NCBI GenBank assembly: GCA_903871465.1
Contig: CAIQHB010000039.1
Span: 62,001 to 126,000 of the forward strand
DNA: 64,000 bases
Source of the DNA: an uncultured Methanosarcinales archaeon
Lineage (GTDB): Archaea > Halobacteriota > Methanosarcinia > Methanotrichales > Methanotrichaceae
Direction of reading: 5' to 3'
Within the stretch, counting starts at the first letter, position 1. Each line of letters starts with the position of its first letter. The notes beneath the pieces were generated by a model. It was not told the origin of the DNA, ran no database searches, and saw only the letters and a program-made list of their open reading frames with translations. Below are positions 7,545 through 16,193 of this stretch, one piece after another. The position numbers and the translations under genes were made by a program.

Positions 7545-10500
7545 TTGGGCGAAAAGAGGCTTACAGGCGACGACATAGAAACGAAGATCCAACGCATACG
7601 CCAGCATGTAGAGGATTGCCTGGAGAACGGCCTGGAGGGGAAACGACTACCGGCGTTTCTTGATAAATTGGGTCAAAATCTGGATGAGATTTCCGCCTCC
7701 TTAAAGGAGCAGCGCCGCGCCTCTGCTGGTGAAGCTGCCTTTCACCAGATGATATCTAACTTTCCGGATTGCCTGTTCTTGCAAGATCGCGATCTGCGCT
7801 ACACCTGGTTTTCCAGCGAGAAACCCTTCGGAATAGACGCTTCCGAGGCTCTGGGAAAGACCGAAGACGAAATATTTTCCCCTTCCGAAGCCAAACGAAT
7901 AAGGGAGATGAAAGAGCGAGTCATGCTAACAGGAAATCGAGCGCGAACCGAAGTGCATCTCGCGATCCAAGGAAAGGAACGCTACCTCGATTCCATCTAT
8001 TACCCCTGGCAGGGCGAGTTTGGAATGACACTGGGCCTGGCAGGATACGTGCGAGATCTGACCGATCAGAAGGCCGCAGAGATAGAGATACGGAAGATGA
8101 CAAGAGTCGTGGAGACGTCTCCCACTGCCATCATGCTCACCGACCTGGAAGGCAATATCGAGTACGTCAACCCCAGCCTCCTGAAGAAGAGTGGATTTTC
8201 TGATGCGTCCCAGATGAAGGGGCGGACTGTATTCGATTTCACAAGCATGGAGGGCAGGAGCAAGGTGCAAGAAGAGGTCATTCCTGCAATCCGTTCTTGT
8301 GGACAGTGGCGCGGTGAGATCCCCATAAGAATGGTTGACGGCCAATCCTACATGGCAGAGATGATCTGCGCATTGGTCAAAGATGATTCTGGAAAGCCCA
8401 TCTATTTCCTGGCCAACTTTTACAACATTACCGATCGCATGCGCGCCGAGGAAGCCCTGCTCCTGGATGATTCCCGACTGGAGGCATTGCAGAAGCTTAA
8501 CCAGATGGATGAGGCATCCATTCAAGAGATAACAGATTTCGCCCTGCAAGCAGGAGTGAAACTGACCGGCTCAAACCTTGGCTATCTCGCCTTCGTGAAC
8601 GAAGAAGAGAAGACTCTCGTAATGCACCACTGGTCCAAGAGAGCCATGCAGGAATGCAACATAGACCAGAAAAAGATGGTCTATCTTCTGGAGGAGACAG
8701 GACTCTGGGGCGAGGCGGTGCGACAGCGAAGAGCAATAATAACCAATGACTATTCCACCTGCGCCGAAAAGCGAGGCATTCCGCCTGGCCATGTTATGGT
8801 TCTACGCCATATGAATGTGCCCATAATGGACAAGGGCAAGATAGTAATTGTGGCAGGTGTGGGCAATAAGGAAGAAGAGTACAATGATGCCGATGTGCGA
8901 CAGCTCACTCTTCTCATGAGCGGTATGTGGAAGCTCATCCAGAGACATCGGGCTGAAGAGGAGCTGCATAGACGCGACTTGCTGCTGCAAGGAGTCGCCA
9001 AGGCCACGATCTGCCTGCTCACCCCGGATCCCAATGCCGTGCAAAAGACTCTGGGAATCCTGGGAGAAGCCGCAGATGCAGACCGGGTTCAAATACTGGA
9101 GAACTTTGATACATTGCATCAAGAGCACCTGCAAAGCCTGCCACAGCAATGGTTCAGAGAGCCTGCAAAGCCATTCTCGGGAGACTTCTCCATCAATGAT
9201 CTTCTCCAGGAGTGGCAGGATACACTGGCTCGTGACAATTGCATCCAGGGCAAGACTTCTGAGGTTCCGGCATTTGGTCGAAAGATATTGGAGACGAATG
9301 GAATTCGTTCCTTTTTGCTCGTGCCTATCTTCATTGAAGGTCGGTTCTATGCGGCTATATGTTTTGAGGACTGCCAACGCCTGCGGCAATGGATAGGCAA
9401 CGAAATTGCCATACTGCATGCGGCAGCGGGAAGCATTGGGGACGCGGTTTTGCGGAGGAAGACAGAGGAGGTCTTGAAAAGAACGCAAGAAGAGCTGGAG
9501 AAGAGGGTGATGGAGAGGACGGCGTGGCTTTCGAGGGCCAATGCTGCTCTGCAAGAGGAGATGGCCGAGCATAAAAAGACGGAAGGAGAGCTTCGAATGG
9601 CGCAGCAGGCGGCAGATGCAGCTTCTCGGGCCAAGGGCGAATTTTTGGCCAATATGAGCCATGAGATACGCACTCCCATGAACTCCGTCATCGGCCTAGC
9701 CGGGATTTTGCTCGATGCGGGTCTTACTCCAGAGCAACGTGATCTTGTCGAGACCATTTACAGCAGTGGTGAAGCATTGCTCGCCATTATCAACGACATC
9801 CTGGATTTCTCAAAGATCGATGAAGGCAAGATGAAGCTGGAGCATCAGCCCTTCACCTTGCGAGAATGCATCGAATCCTCAAAGGATATGGTAGCTACAG
9901 AGGCCAAGCAAAAAGGGCTCGATCTGACCTATGTAGTCGACGAAAGTGTTCCTCGAACCATTCTCGGTGATTCTTCCCGGCTGCGCCAGGTACTGGCCAA
10001 CCTTCTCAGCAATGCCGTTAAATTTACAGAAAGAGGCCATGTAGCGATTCATGTGCAATTGGCAGACGAGCCGGGCCAGATCCACTTTGCCATATCCGAT
10101 ACAGGGATAGGCATCTCTCCAAAGGATAGGGATAAACTCTTCCTGTCCTTCAGCCAGGTTGACGCATCCACCACCAGAAAATACGGCGGCACGGGCCTGG
10201 GCCTCGCCATAAGCCGAAGGCTTGTAGAGCTGATGGGAGGCAAGATCTGGGCGGAGAGCGAGCAAGGATCGGGCTCTACCTTCCACTTTAAAATAAAGAC
10301 AGAACCGTTTTCTGGAGACGCTCCTGACCTCTATCTGGCAGGAAAGAAGATAATGGCCTTGGTGAACAGCGAGTATTGCCTGAGGGAACTCGTCACCATT
10401 GCCCGCTCCTTGGGAATGCACGTCCATCCTCTAATCTCTGCTCTTGAAGCACGAGAGCTGGATCAAGGCCGTTTTGATGCTGCAATTCTGGATGTAGAGG

Positions 10501-11084
10501 TTCCTGGTGCCGAAGAGCTCGCGGAGGAGATGCAGAAAAGACTGCCTACAATTACTCTTGTAGGATCGGGCCGACAGCGGATAGGCGGGAGGACTCTTAC
10601 CAAGCCCGTCACGCAAAATAGCCTCCGCCTTGCCCTGCATGAAGCGCTCATACCAAAAAATCATAGGATGAAGAGGATCTCTTGCCCCGAGGCCGATCAT
10701 CCAGATATGACCATACTGCTGGCAGAAGACAACCAGGTCAACCAGAAAGTTGCTCTTCTCATGTTGAAGAAGCTGGGCTACAAGGCAGATGTGGTCTCCA
10801 ATGGACGGGAAGCCGTGCAGGCACTGCAACGCAAGCATTACGATGTGATTCTCATGGACGTGCAGATGCCGGAGATGGACGGTTTGGAAGCGACCAGAGC
10901 CATTTCGGAGATGATCTTGGAAAAGAGGCCCAGAATCCTGGCCATGACTGCTTACGCCCTGGAGGGTGATCGAGAGAAATGTTTTAAGGCCGGCATGGAC
11001 GGATATATCTCCAAGCCGGTGCAGATCGAAGAGCTTAGATCGGCACTGGAGCGACCTGACGTCAGCTCAAAGAGATCCGTCTAA
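7545..11084 (+). CDS. Cytoplasmic hybrid sensor histidine kinase (PAS-PAS-GAF-GAF-HK-REC-REC)
   Basis: The 1179-residue protein has a helical N-terminus, PAS domains at about 66-176 and 186-300, GAF domains at about 318-468 and 478-640, a coiled coil, a HisKA domain with phospho-acceptor H706 (NMSHEIRTPMN) and an HATPase_c domain with DTGIGI and GGTGLGL boxes (about 810-925). A first receiver-like region (930-1030) keeps ILDVEVPG but lacks the acidic pair near its start. The last receiver (1050-1170) has AEDN, acceptor D1105 (LMDVQMPEMDG) and a K near 1157. No membrane helix is visible, so it senses a cytoplasmic signal. The start is TTG at 7545, since the next ATG lies inside PAS1. Confidence 0.9.
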   Translation: MGEKRLTGDDIETKIQRIRQHVEDCLENGLEGKRLPAFLDKLGQNLDEISASLKEQRRASAGEAAFHQMISNFPDCLFLQDRDLRYTWFSSEKPFGIDASEALGKTEDEIFSPSEAKRIREMKERVMLTGNRARTEVHLAIQGKERYLDSIYYPWQGEFGMTLGLAGYVRDLTDQKAAEIEIRKMTRVVETSPTAIMLTDLEGNIEYVNPSLLKKSGFSDASQMKGRTVFDFTSMEGRSKVQEEVIPAIRSCGQWRGEIPIRMVDGQSYMAEMICALVKDDSGKPIYFLANFYNITDRMRAEEALLLDDSRLEALQKLNQMDEASIQEITDFALQAGVKLTGSNLGYLAFVNEEEKTLVMHHWSKRAMQECNIDQKKMVYLLEETGLWGEAVRQRRAIITNDYSTCAEKRGIPPGHVMVLRHMNVPIMDKGKIVIVAGVGNKEEEYNDADVRQLTLLMSGMWKLIQRHRAEEELHRRDLLLQGVAKATICLLTPDPNAVQKTLGILGEAADADRVQILENFDTLHQEHLQSLPQQWFREPAKPFSGDFSINDLLQEWQDTLARDNCIQGKTSEVPAFGRKILETNGIRSFLLVPIFIEGRFYAAICFEDCQRLRQWIGNEIAILHAAAGSIGDAVLRRKTEEVLKRTQEELEKRVMERTAWLSRANAALQEEMAEHKKTEGELRMAQQAADAASRAKGEFLANMSHEIRTPMNSVIGLAGILLDAGLTPEQRDLVETIYSSGEALLAIINDILDFSKIDEGKMKLEHQPFTLRECIESSKDMVATEAKQKGLDLTYVVDESVPRTILGDSSRLRQVLANLLSNAVKFTERGHVAIHVQLADEPGQIHFAISDTGIGISPKDRDKLFLSFSQVDASTTRKYGGTGLGLAISRRLVELMGGKIWAESEQGSGSTFHFKIKTEPFSGDAPDLYLAGKKIMALVNSEYCLRELVTIARSLGMHVHPLISALEARELDQGRFDAAILDVEVPGAEELAEEMQKRLPTITLVGSGRQRIGGRTLTKPVTQNSLRLALHEALIPKNHRMKRISCPEADHPDMTILLAEDNQVNQKVALLMLKKLGYKADVVSNGREAVQALQRKHYDVILMDVQMPEMDGLEATRAISEMILEKRPRILAMTAYALEGDREKCFKAGMDGYISKPVQIEELRSALERPDVSSKRSV

Positions 11085-12112
11085 GAAGACGATTCCAGAA
11101 TTACATCTTCTAAAGGCCGGCGGGGCGTGGAGCGCATGGGCAACGCCCTTCCCAGGCTGAAGATGAGCTGAGGGTGACCGCGTCCTATCGATGACTCCAA
11201 TTCCGTCCTCAGCTCCGGCAGGCCTATGGGCTGGCTGAAGAAAGAGGCACTCACGCCATAGCTCGTGGCCTTGAGAAGCAAATTTTCCAGGAGGGTGCCG
11301 CATAAGGTCCAGGCAGGTCTGTCATCCTGATCGGTTGTAAGGACACCCAGGCAAGAACAGCCGTGGATCAGGCCAGAATCCCTGTAGATGACGGCCCGGC
11401 TCAGATCAAACTCCTTGAAGGCAACGGGAAACCCCAGCGAAACTGCGTCCGGCACGCCGAATGTGTAAAGGGGCATGCCGTCCGGCTCTCCGGTCCAGTT
11501 GTTGCGCAGCCATTCACCAAGGTTTTGGCGGAACTCCTTTTTGGCCAATTGAATCTGATGGGCGCGGGAGACCAGATCCGCCATCATGGACTTTGAATCC
11601 TTATCGCAAAGGTAGCTGAGAACGAAACCTGGGCGATCTATGCACTTCTTGATATCATCTAAAATACTGATTTCAATCATCTGGTTCTCGTATCTGTCCT
11701 TTGTGGTGTGGCGCTTGGTAATCTCAGGAAATAGATCTCCTCCAGACATGCTACTTCCGCCCGGCTCGAACTTCACCTCAGCTGCCAGATTGTTCTCCGA
11801 ACCCCTGGGAAAATAGTTTGAGCTTGTAGAAAAACCGAAATGCTTCCCGGCCGCGACGAGGTTAGCGATAGCGCAGCCTACACTCATGAAGAGGGTGCGG
11901 TTATCAGGATCGACATGAGGAAGGCTCCGCTCCAGATCGGCGAAGACGGAAATGACACTTCCATTAATGGCAAACTTCCAGGGCTGGGTATTGGGACCCG
12001 ATGGGGCAAGGATCGCATAGCGCAAAAGGAACTTGAGCTGCTCCTCCACAGCCCCTTTCCTCGGGTAGTCGGACTCCAATACCCCCCAGGCCTCGTAGTT
12101 TTTAGCGGTCAA
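11081..12112 (-). CDS. Nitroreductase-family FMN oxidoreductase (Acg-like)
   Basis: The 343-residue protein begins with a nitroreductase signature (LLRYAILAPSGPNTQPWKF, residues 29-47) that binds FMN phosphate, and continues with RSLPHVDPDNRTLFMSVGCA and a C-terminal GLPELRTELE, HPQLIFSLGRA region. Length and the divergent C-terminal half fit the Acg-type subgroup rather than the short dimeric nitroreductases. The substrate is unknown. Its stop codon overlaps that of the convergent histidine kinase by three bases. It reads away from the DUF362 gene at 12259. Confidence 0.8.
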   Translation of the reverse strand: MTAKNYEAWGVLESDYPRKGAVEEQLKFLLRYAILAPSGPNTQPWKFAINGSVISVFADLERSLPHVDPDNRTLFMSVGCAIANLVAAGKHFGFSTSSNYFPRGSENNLAAEVKFEPGGSSMSGGDLFPEITKRHTTKDRYENQMIEISILDDIKKCIDRPGFVLSYLCDKDSKSMMADLVSRAHQIQLAKKEFRQNLGEWLRNNWTGEPDGMPLYTFGVPDAVSLGFPVAFKEFDLSRAVIYRDSGLIHGCSCLGVLTTDQDDRPAWTLCGTLLENLLLKATSYGVSASFFSQPIGLPELRTELESSIGRGHPQLIFSLGRALPMRSTPRRPLEDVILESSS

Positions 12113-12258
12113 TGGCTATCATCTCTAAGAAGAATCTTAGTCGTCATTGGCATATATCCTTTCGCCATTTTTCAATATCGAGAAGAATATGAAGAATGAG
12201 CATCAGCTTCTTTAGTTCCAGAAGCAGATTACACTTCCATTTATGGAGGTGGCCAAAA

Positions 12259-13365
12259 TTGCAGAGCATAGTGTATTTTGCCGGCATCAGGGCGAGAAGC
12301 TACCAGGAGAACAAGCAGAACAAGATCCAAAGGCTATTCGACGCCGCAGGCCTCCGTGAGGTAGTGCATAAAGGGGACTTGACGGCAATAAAGATCCACT
12401 TCGGTGAGAGGGGAAACGACTCTTATGTAAATCCCGTTTTCGTCCGGCCGATAGCAGATAAGGTAAGGGCACAGGGAGCCTTGCCCTTCCTCACCGACAC
12501 CAATACACTTTACGGGGGAAGCCGCGCCAATGCAGTCGATCACCTGGAGACAGCCGCAGAGCACGGTTTTGGCCGCGCCGTTGCCGGCGCGCCGGTTATC
12601 ATTGCCGACGGGCTGAAAAGCGATAACTTCCGGGAAGTTCAGATAGATAAAAAGCATTTTCAAAGGGTTTCGATCGCGGGAGAGGTGGCCAGTGCTGACA
12701 GTTTGATTGTTGTCTCGCACTTCAAGGCTCACCTGCCGGCAGGCTTTGGAGGCGCCATAAAGAATCTGGGCATGGGTTGCGCTACGGCCCGGGGAAAGGC
12801 GGAGCAGCACTCTGCCAAGCCCGTCTTCAATGCCGAGCTATGCCTCGGCTGCCAGGCCTGCCAGGAGAACTGTCCGAATCAGGCCATCACAGTGGAAAAG
12901 AGAATCACTGCAGTGGATTACGATCGATGCACAGGCTGCGGCAAGTGCCTGCGCGTCTGCCCATCGCACGCCCTGGACTTCGACTGGTTTGTGGAGGTGC
13001 CGCCCTTCATGGAGAGGATAACAGAGTATGCGCTGGGAGCCGTGGCCGGAAAAGAGAACCGGACGGGCTTCTTCAATTTCCTGCTCAACATCACCCCGGA
13101 CTGCGACTGCGTACCCTGGAGCGATGCTCCACTCGTTCCGGACATCGGCATCCTGGCCTCTCGCGACCCGGTGGCCATTGATCAGGCGAGCTATGATCTG
13201 GTGAACCGGCAGATGGGCCTCTCAAACTCCCTTCTGAAAAGAAACCATAAGCCTGGAAAGGACAAGTTCTTAGGAGTCTGGGAGAATACAATCGGAAACA
13301 TCCAGTTGGATTACGGGGCAGAGATCGGCCTCGGAAATAAAGAATATAAGCTGATTGAGATCTGA
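12259..13365 (+). CDS. DUF362 protein with two [4Fe-4S] ferredoxin motifs
   Basis: After a DUF362 core (VYFAGIRARSYQEN, LTAIKIHFGERGN, LIVVSHFKAHLPAGFGGAIKN) the protein carries two ferredoxin motifs, CLGCQACQENCP and CTGCGKCLRVCP, each able to bind a [4Fe-4S] cluster. I start at TTG 12259 because GGAGGTG at 12245-12251 lies 7 nt before it, although the frame is open back to 12196; this gives 368 residues beginning MQSIVYFAG, as expected for the family. DUF362 proteins are thought to be redox or maturation proteins, with no established reaction. A flavoprotein gene follows after 24 nt, probably in one operon. Confidence 0.85.
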   Translation: MQSIVYFAGIRARSYQENKQNKIQRLFDAAGLREVVHKGDLTAIKIHFGERGNDSYVNPVFVRPIADKVRAQGALPFLTDTNTLYGGSRANAVDHLETAAEHGFGRAVAGAPVIIADGLKSDNFREVQIDKKHFQRVSIAGEVASADSLIVVSHFKAHLPAGFGGAIKNLGMGCATARGKAEQHSAKPVFNAELCLGCQACQENCPNQAITVEKRITAVDYDRCTGCGKCLRVCPSHALDFDWFVEVPPFMERITEYALGAVAGKENRTGFFNFLLNITPDCDCVPWSDAPLVPDIGILASRDPVAIDQASYDLVNRQMGLSNSLLKRNHKPGKDKFLGVWENTIGNIQLDYGAEIGLGNKEYKLIEI

Positions 13366-13389
13366 AACGAATTAGAGGGTGAAATAAGC

Positions 13390-13959
13390 ATGAAAGTTGT
13401 TGCATTCAATGGCAGTCCCCGAAAGGATGGAAATACCGCCGCCCTGCTCCGCGTTGCTCTTTCGGAACTGGAAGGCCAGGGCATAGAGACAGAATTGGTT
13501 CATCTGAAGGGACCTATATCGGGCTGCATCGCTTGCTTCAAGTGCCATGAGAAGAAGGACGGCAAGTGCGCCCTGGATAAAGACATCATAAACGAATGCA
13601 TCGAGAAGATGGCCAAAGCGGATGGAATTATCCTGGGATCGCCCACCTACTTCAGCGACCTAACTCCGGAGCTTAAGGCTCTCATCGACAGGTCGGGATT
13701 TGTGGGCAAAGCCAACGGGGATATGTTCAAGCGCAAGGTGGGCGCGGCTGTGGTGGCTGTGCGGAGGGCGGGAGCGATTCACGTCTTCGACTCCATAAAC
13801 CACTTCTTCCTGATCAACCAGATGGTAATTCCAGGCTCAAGCTACTGGAATATTGGCATGGGGCTCGCGGAGAAGGATGTGGAACGAGATCCGGAAGGGA
13901 TGCAGACCATGAGGGTTCTGGGCCAGAATATGGGCTGGCTGATGAAGAAACTCAAATAG
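13390..13959 (+). CDS. Iron-sulfur flavoprotein (Isf-like, NADPH-dependent FMN reductase fold)
   Basis: The 189-residue protein opens with the flavodoxin-like FMN loop [13 protein letters not shown] and contains a compact cysteine motif C-x2-C-x2-C-x7-C ([15 protein letters not shown], near residues 47-61), close to the C-x2-C-x2-C-x5-C cluster motif of Methanosarcina Isf. [18 protein letters not shown] is typical of this family. Isf proteins move electrons from ferredoxin to oxidants such as O2 or peroxide. The ATG has AGAGGGTGAAATA upstream. Together with the DUF362 protein it forms a likely two-gene redox operon. Confidence 0.88.
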   Translation: MKVVAFNGSPRKDGNTAALLRVALSELEGQGIETELVHLKGPISGCIACFKCHEKKDGKCALDKDIINECIEKMAKADGIILGSPTYFSDLTPELKALIDRSGFVGKANGDMFKRKVGAAVVAVRRAGAIHVFDSINHFFLINQMVIPGSSYWNIGMGLAEKDVERDPEGMQTMRVLGQNMGWLMKKLK

Positions 13960-13967
13960 TGAGATGC

Positions 13968-13989
13968 ATCGCGGACTCGAGCCCGCGAT
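13968..13989. terminator. Hairpin between convergent genes
   Basis: ATCGCGG (13968-13974) and CCGCGAT (13983-13989) form a perfect 7-bp stem with an 8-nt loop, just past the flavoprotein stop and before the stop of the minus-strand gene at 14013. It could end transcription from both sides; no clear T-tract follows on the plus strand. Confidence 0.45.
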
Positions 13990-14012
13990 CGCGTCCTACC
14001 ATTCCATCTTAT

Positions 14013-14330
14013 TTATTCCAGCCATTCGTATCCCGGGTCTTTGATCTTGTTTAGATTCCGGATGAGATCGGCGGCGTCCTTCCGGCTGAGATTGGCTTCC
14101 ATCATCCTTGTGCAGACAAAGCGCAGGGCTATCTTCTGCATCTTCATATCATTGCGGTCGTCTGGTTTGGAGGCCAGGCCAAAGCTCTCGAAGAGGTGCT
14201 CCTTCTCGTTCATGTGCGTACTTTTTCCCCATTTTCCGAACATCTCTGCCGCATGATCAAGGAGATGCTGATCAAACATCTCAGGTAGGATACAGCCTTC
14301 AATCTGCATCAGGAATTCTTCTCTCTTCAT
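14013..14330 (-). CDS. Conserved-looking helical protein of unknown function
   Basis: A 105-residue soluble protein (MKREEFLMQIEGCILPEMFD... ending KDPGYEWLE), mostly helical and charged with two Cys residues, and no motif that I recognise. An in-frame GTG at 14339 adds three residues, but AAGAAGTGAT sits at the right distance before the ATG at 14330. A TTATAAAAAGT-like stretch at about 14394-14404 might hold its promoter. It is convergent with the flavoprotein gene. Function is not assigned. Confidence 0.6.
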   Translation of the reverse strand: MKREEFLMQIEGCILPEMFDQHLLDHAAEMFGKWGKSTHMNEKEHLFESFGLASKPDDRNDMKMQKIALRFVCTRMMEANLSRKDAADLIRNLNKIKDPGYEWLE

Positions 14331-14595
14331 GACGATCACTTCTTTTTATTGTTCACATGATTCTTGTCTTCGCCTAAATATGGCCTTCTTGCTTATAAAA
14401 AGTATGAGAGATGCTCTTTCAAACGGCTTGGTTGGATCTCGGGCTTCATGGCCAAAGCTTTGTCCCAAGCGCAATTGGTCCCGTTGAGATCATCAAAATC
14501 TTGCTATAAACTGGCAACAAATAATTGAAATACAGCTTTGAGGCATATAACAAACTACATGAAACCAGAATTACTTGATTAGGAGGGTCTGCAAA

Positions 14596-15288
14596 ATGAA
14601 GTTGAACATGCCCGAGGCATTGTTGGTCTTATGCCTAGGAATTGCGTTGATTAGTATCGTCTCCGTCGGGGAAGGACAATCGGATGCACATGGAGCTTAT
14701 CCAGAGAAAACCACGACCGCAGCTGTGCAACCGACGACATCCAGCGCGTACTCATCGCTACCGGCATCCCTTCCAGCCGTGCAGACAACAGTAACCCAGA
14801 CAATAACCGCGCCTACGGGTGTTATCGCAGCCTATCCGAGAGCGCCGTCAAGCACTGGTGCAGTAACTGCAACCTATTCGACTCGGGCTCCGCCAGACAG
14901 TCAGCAGAAAGTGCTGCTATCTTACAATATCCAGGCATCTCCTCCGAGTGCGGTATATTATAACGAAACATTCATGCCCTGGACATCATTCTATCAAATA
15001 TTCCCGGCAAAATCACCAGTTCTCTGGATGGCCTCATCTGCAGGATGGTCATGGTATGCAACCTGTCCCGTAGGCGACTGGGTGCAAGAGCTGATGTACG
15101 TCCCTGTTGCGGGAACTATGATGTTCTGTGATCTCTATCCAGACGAAACTGCGAAATACTTCAGCTATGGCTTTGCTACGCCTGGTTACAAGTATAGATG
15201 GTTCAACGCAACAAAACCCGGTAGATACATAACTATCCTCACTATAGCCGAGATTCCGAGCAACTATATTATAATCGATGTGCTTTAG
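14596..15288 (+). CDS. Secreted protein with Thr/Ser/Pro-rich linker and unique C-terminal domain
   Basis: A strong Shine-Dalgarno sequence AGGAGGG at 14581-14587 sets the ATG at 14596, giving about 230 residues. Residues 1-28 form a signal peptide (LLVLCLGIALISIVSVGEG). Residues about 35-105 are rich in T, S, A and P (TTTAAVQPTTSSAYSSLPAS) like glycosylated stalks. The C-terminal 120 residues are aromatic-rich (MPWTSFYQIFPAKSP, AGWSWYATCPVGDW, FSYGFATPGYKYRWF) and probably a folded extracellular beta domain. I recognise no family. It stands alone with its own terminator at 15326. Confidence 0.8.
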   Translation: MKLNMPEALLVLCLGIALISIVSVGEGQSDAHGAYPEKTTTAAVQPTTSSAYSSLPASLPAVQTTVTQTITAPTGVIAAYPRAPSSTGAVTATYSTRAPPDSQQKVLLSYNIQASPPSAVYYNETFMPWTSFYQIFPAKSPVLWMASSAGWSWYATCPVGDWVQELMYVPVAGTMMFCDLYPDETAKYFSYGFATPGYKYRWFNATKPGRYITILTIAEIPSNYIIIDVL

Positions 15289-15325
15289 GTTCTGAGGTTA
15301 TATAGATCGAATGAGAAAGATGATG

Positions 15326-15351
15326 GTAATAGAAAACTATTACAACTTTTT
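15326..15351 (+). terminator. Hairpin and T-run after the secreted-protein gene
   Basis: GTAATAG (15326-15332), loop AAAA, and CTATTAC (15337-15343) form a perfect 7-bp stem, followed by TTTTT at 15347-15351. This lies 38 bp past the stop codon and looks like an intrinsic-type terminator. Confidence 0.5.
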
Positions 15352-15439
15352 GGTAATACCGACGCAAGGAAGGCAAGTTTAGGAACGAAGGTACCGGAAA
15401 TCCAAGGCCCCCATTAGTCATCGATCTCTTCTGCGGGAC

Positions 15440-15604
15440 GGCGGGCCTATGTGCTCGGAAGTCTGGCGACGAGCCCGCCCATGCGAGCGCGGGTTCGCTA
15501 TCACTGCAAAACCACCTGTTGGGGAAGTAATATGTCTCACAGGGAGGCGTTTGTCATTTATTTTTTCAAAGACTTTCTGTATAGCAGCTGATTTTCACTG
15601 CTAT
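15440..15604. other. Hairpin-rich intergenic segment upstream of the MC1 gene
   Basis: Within the 434-bp gap 15289-15722 no protein gene is visible, but three inverted repeats are: GGCGGGC (15440-15446) with GCCCGCC (15473-15479), a GCGA/TCGC stem near 15483-15498, and ATAGCAG (15581-15587) with CTGCTAT (15598-15604). GC content rises sharply between 15431 and 15500. A small RNA is possible; no known class is recognised. Confidence 0.3.
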
Positions 15605-15665
15605 TGCAAATACATCTGCTGAACAGGCCGTCCTCCGCAGGGGCTTTTTAGGCGGTACATCTGGA

Positions 15666-15715
15666 TTAAATTAATATACCGAATCAGAGACGCATATTAT
15701 ATCCACGAAGGAGGG
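15666..15715 (+). promoter_or_regulatory. Promoter and ribosome binding site of the MC1 gene
   Basis: ATTAAATTAATATACC at about 15665-15680 is a strong archaeal TATA region. AAGGAGGG at 15708-15715 precedes the ATG (15723) by 7 nt. Both signals are among the strongest in the window, as expected for an abundant chromosomal protein. Confidence 0.6.
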
Positions 15716-15722
15716 AAATAAT

Positions 15723-15995
15723 ATGGCTGAGATGAGAAATTTCGCCCTGAGGGATGCCCAGGGAAATGAGATTGGAGTATTCACAGGAAAATCACCCCGG
15801 CAAGCTGCACTTAAGGCCGCCAACCGCGGGTATACCGATATCAAGCTGCGCGAACGCGGTACCAAGAAGGTGCATGTGTTCGTAGGAGAGAGAGTACAGG
15901 TGGACAAGCCGGCCGGAGCACCTGCATGGATGCCTGACAAGATCTGGAAGCCGAAGGTAAAGAAGACAGGCATCGATAAGTTGGACGAGGTCTAA
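15723..15995 (+). CDS. Non-histone chromosomal protein MC1
   Basis: The 90-residue basic protein matches MC1 of Methanosarcina along its length: RNFALRDAQGNEIGVFTGK, SPRQAALKAANRGYTDIKL, RERGTKKVHVFVGERVQV, PAWMPDKIWKPKVKK. MC1 is a monomer that binds and sharply bends DNA through a basic beta-barrel face and the loop containing PAWMP. It is found in Methanosarcinales and haloarchaea, which is one of the best taxonomic markers here. It is transcribed alone from a strong promoter and followed by two GC-rich hairpins. Confidence 0.96.
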   Translation: MAEMRNFALRDAQGNEIGVFTGKSPRQAALKAANRGYTDIKLRERGTKKVHVFVGERVQVDKPAGAPAWMPDKIWKPKVKKTGIDKLDEV

Positions 15996-16025
15996 AGCGA
16001 TACTATTATCAGGAAAGGTTCTCGC

Positions 16026-16080
16026 GCAGGCCCGCATGCTCCTCCGGCCTGCCGAAATCGTTGGCTGCTCTTTGGCAGCC
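16026..16080 (+). terminator. Tandem hairpins after the MC1 gene
   Basis: GCAGGCC (16026-16032) pairs with GGCCTGC (16046-16052), and GGCTGC (16063-16068) pairs with GCAGCC (16075-16080). The two stems follow the MC1 stop by 30 bp and precede an AT-rich segment, consistent with transcript termination. Confidence 0.45.
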
Positions 16081-16081
16081 C

Positions 16082-16123
16082 CATAGCATTTTTCGCAAGA
16101 AACGTCATACTATTTTTCGCAAG
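16082..16123. repeat. 18-bp direct repeat, 24-bp period
   Basis: ATTTTTCGCAAG occurs at 16088-16099 and at 16112-16123; including the preceding CATAGC/CATACT the match is 16 of 18 bp. The pair lies between the convergent MC1 and aspS genes. No role is evident. Confidence 0.4.
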
Positions 16124-16193
16124 CTTTTAAGGTTGATCAAAGATCAATGAAAAAAGGAAAAACGAGACCAAAATAGTCTCCCTGGCCCCGGCT

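Noticed and set aside
7316-7597. 93-codon minus-strand frame upstream of the hybrid kinase
   Set aside because: It overlaps the kinase start, has no ribosome binding site and no domain-like sequence.
15401-15520. GC-rich segment with GGGTTCGC resembling a tRNA T-arm
   Set aside because: No acceptor stem or anticodon arm can be folded around it, and TTCGAATC/TTCAAATC-type T-loops are not found there.
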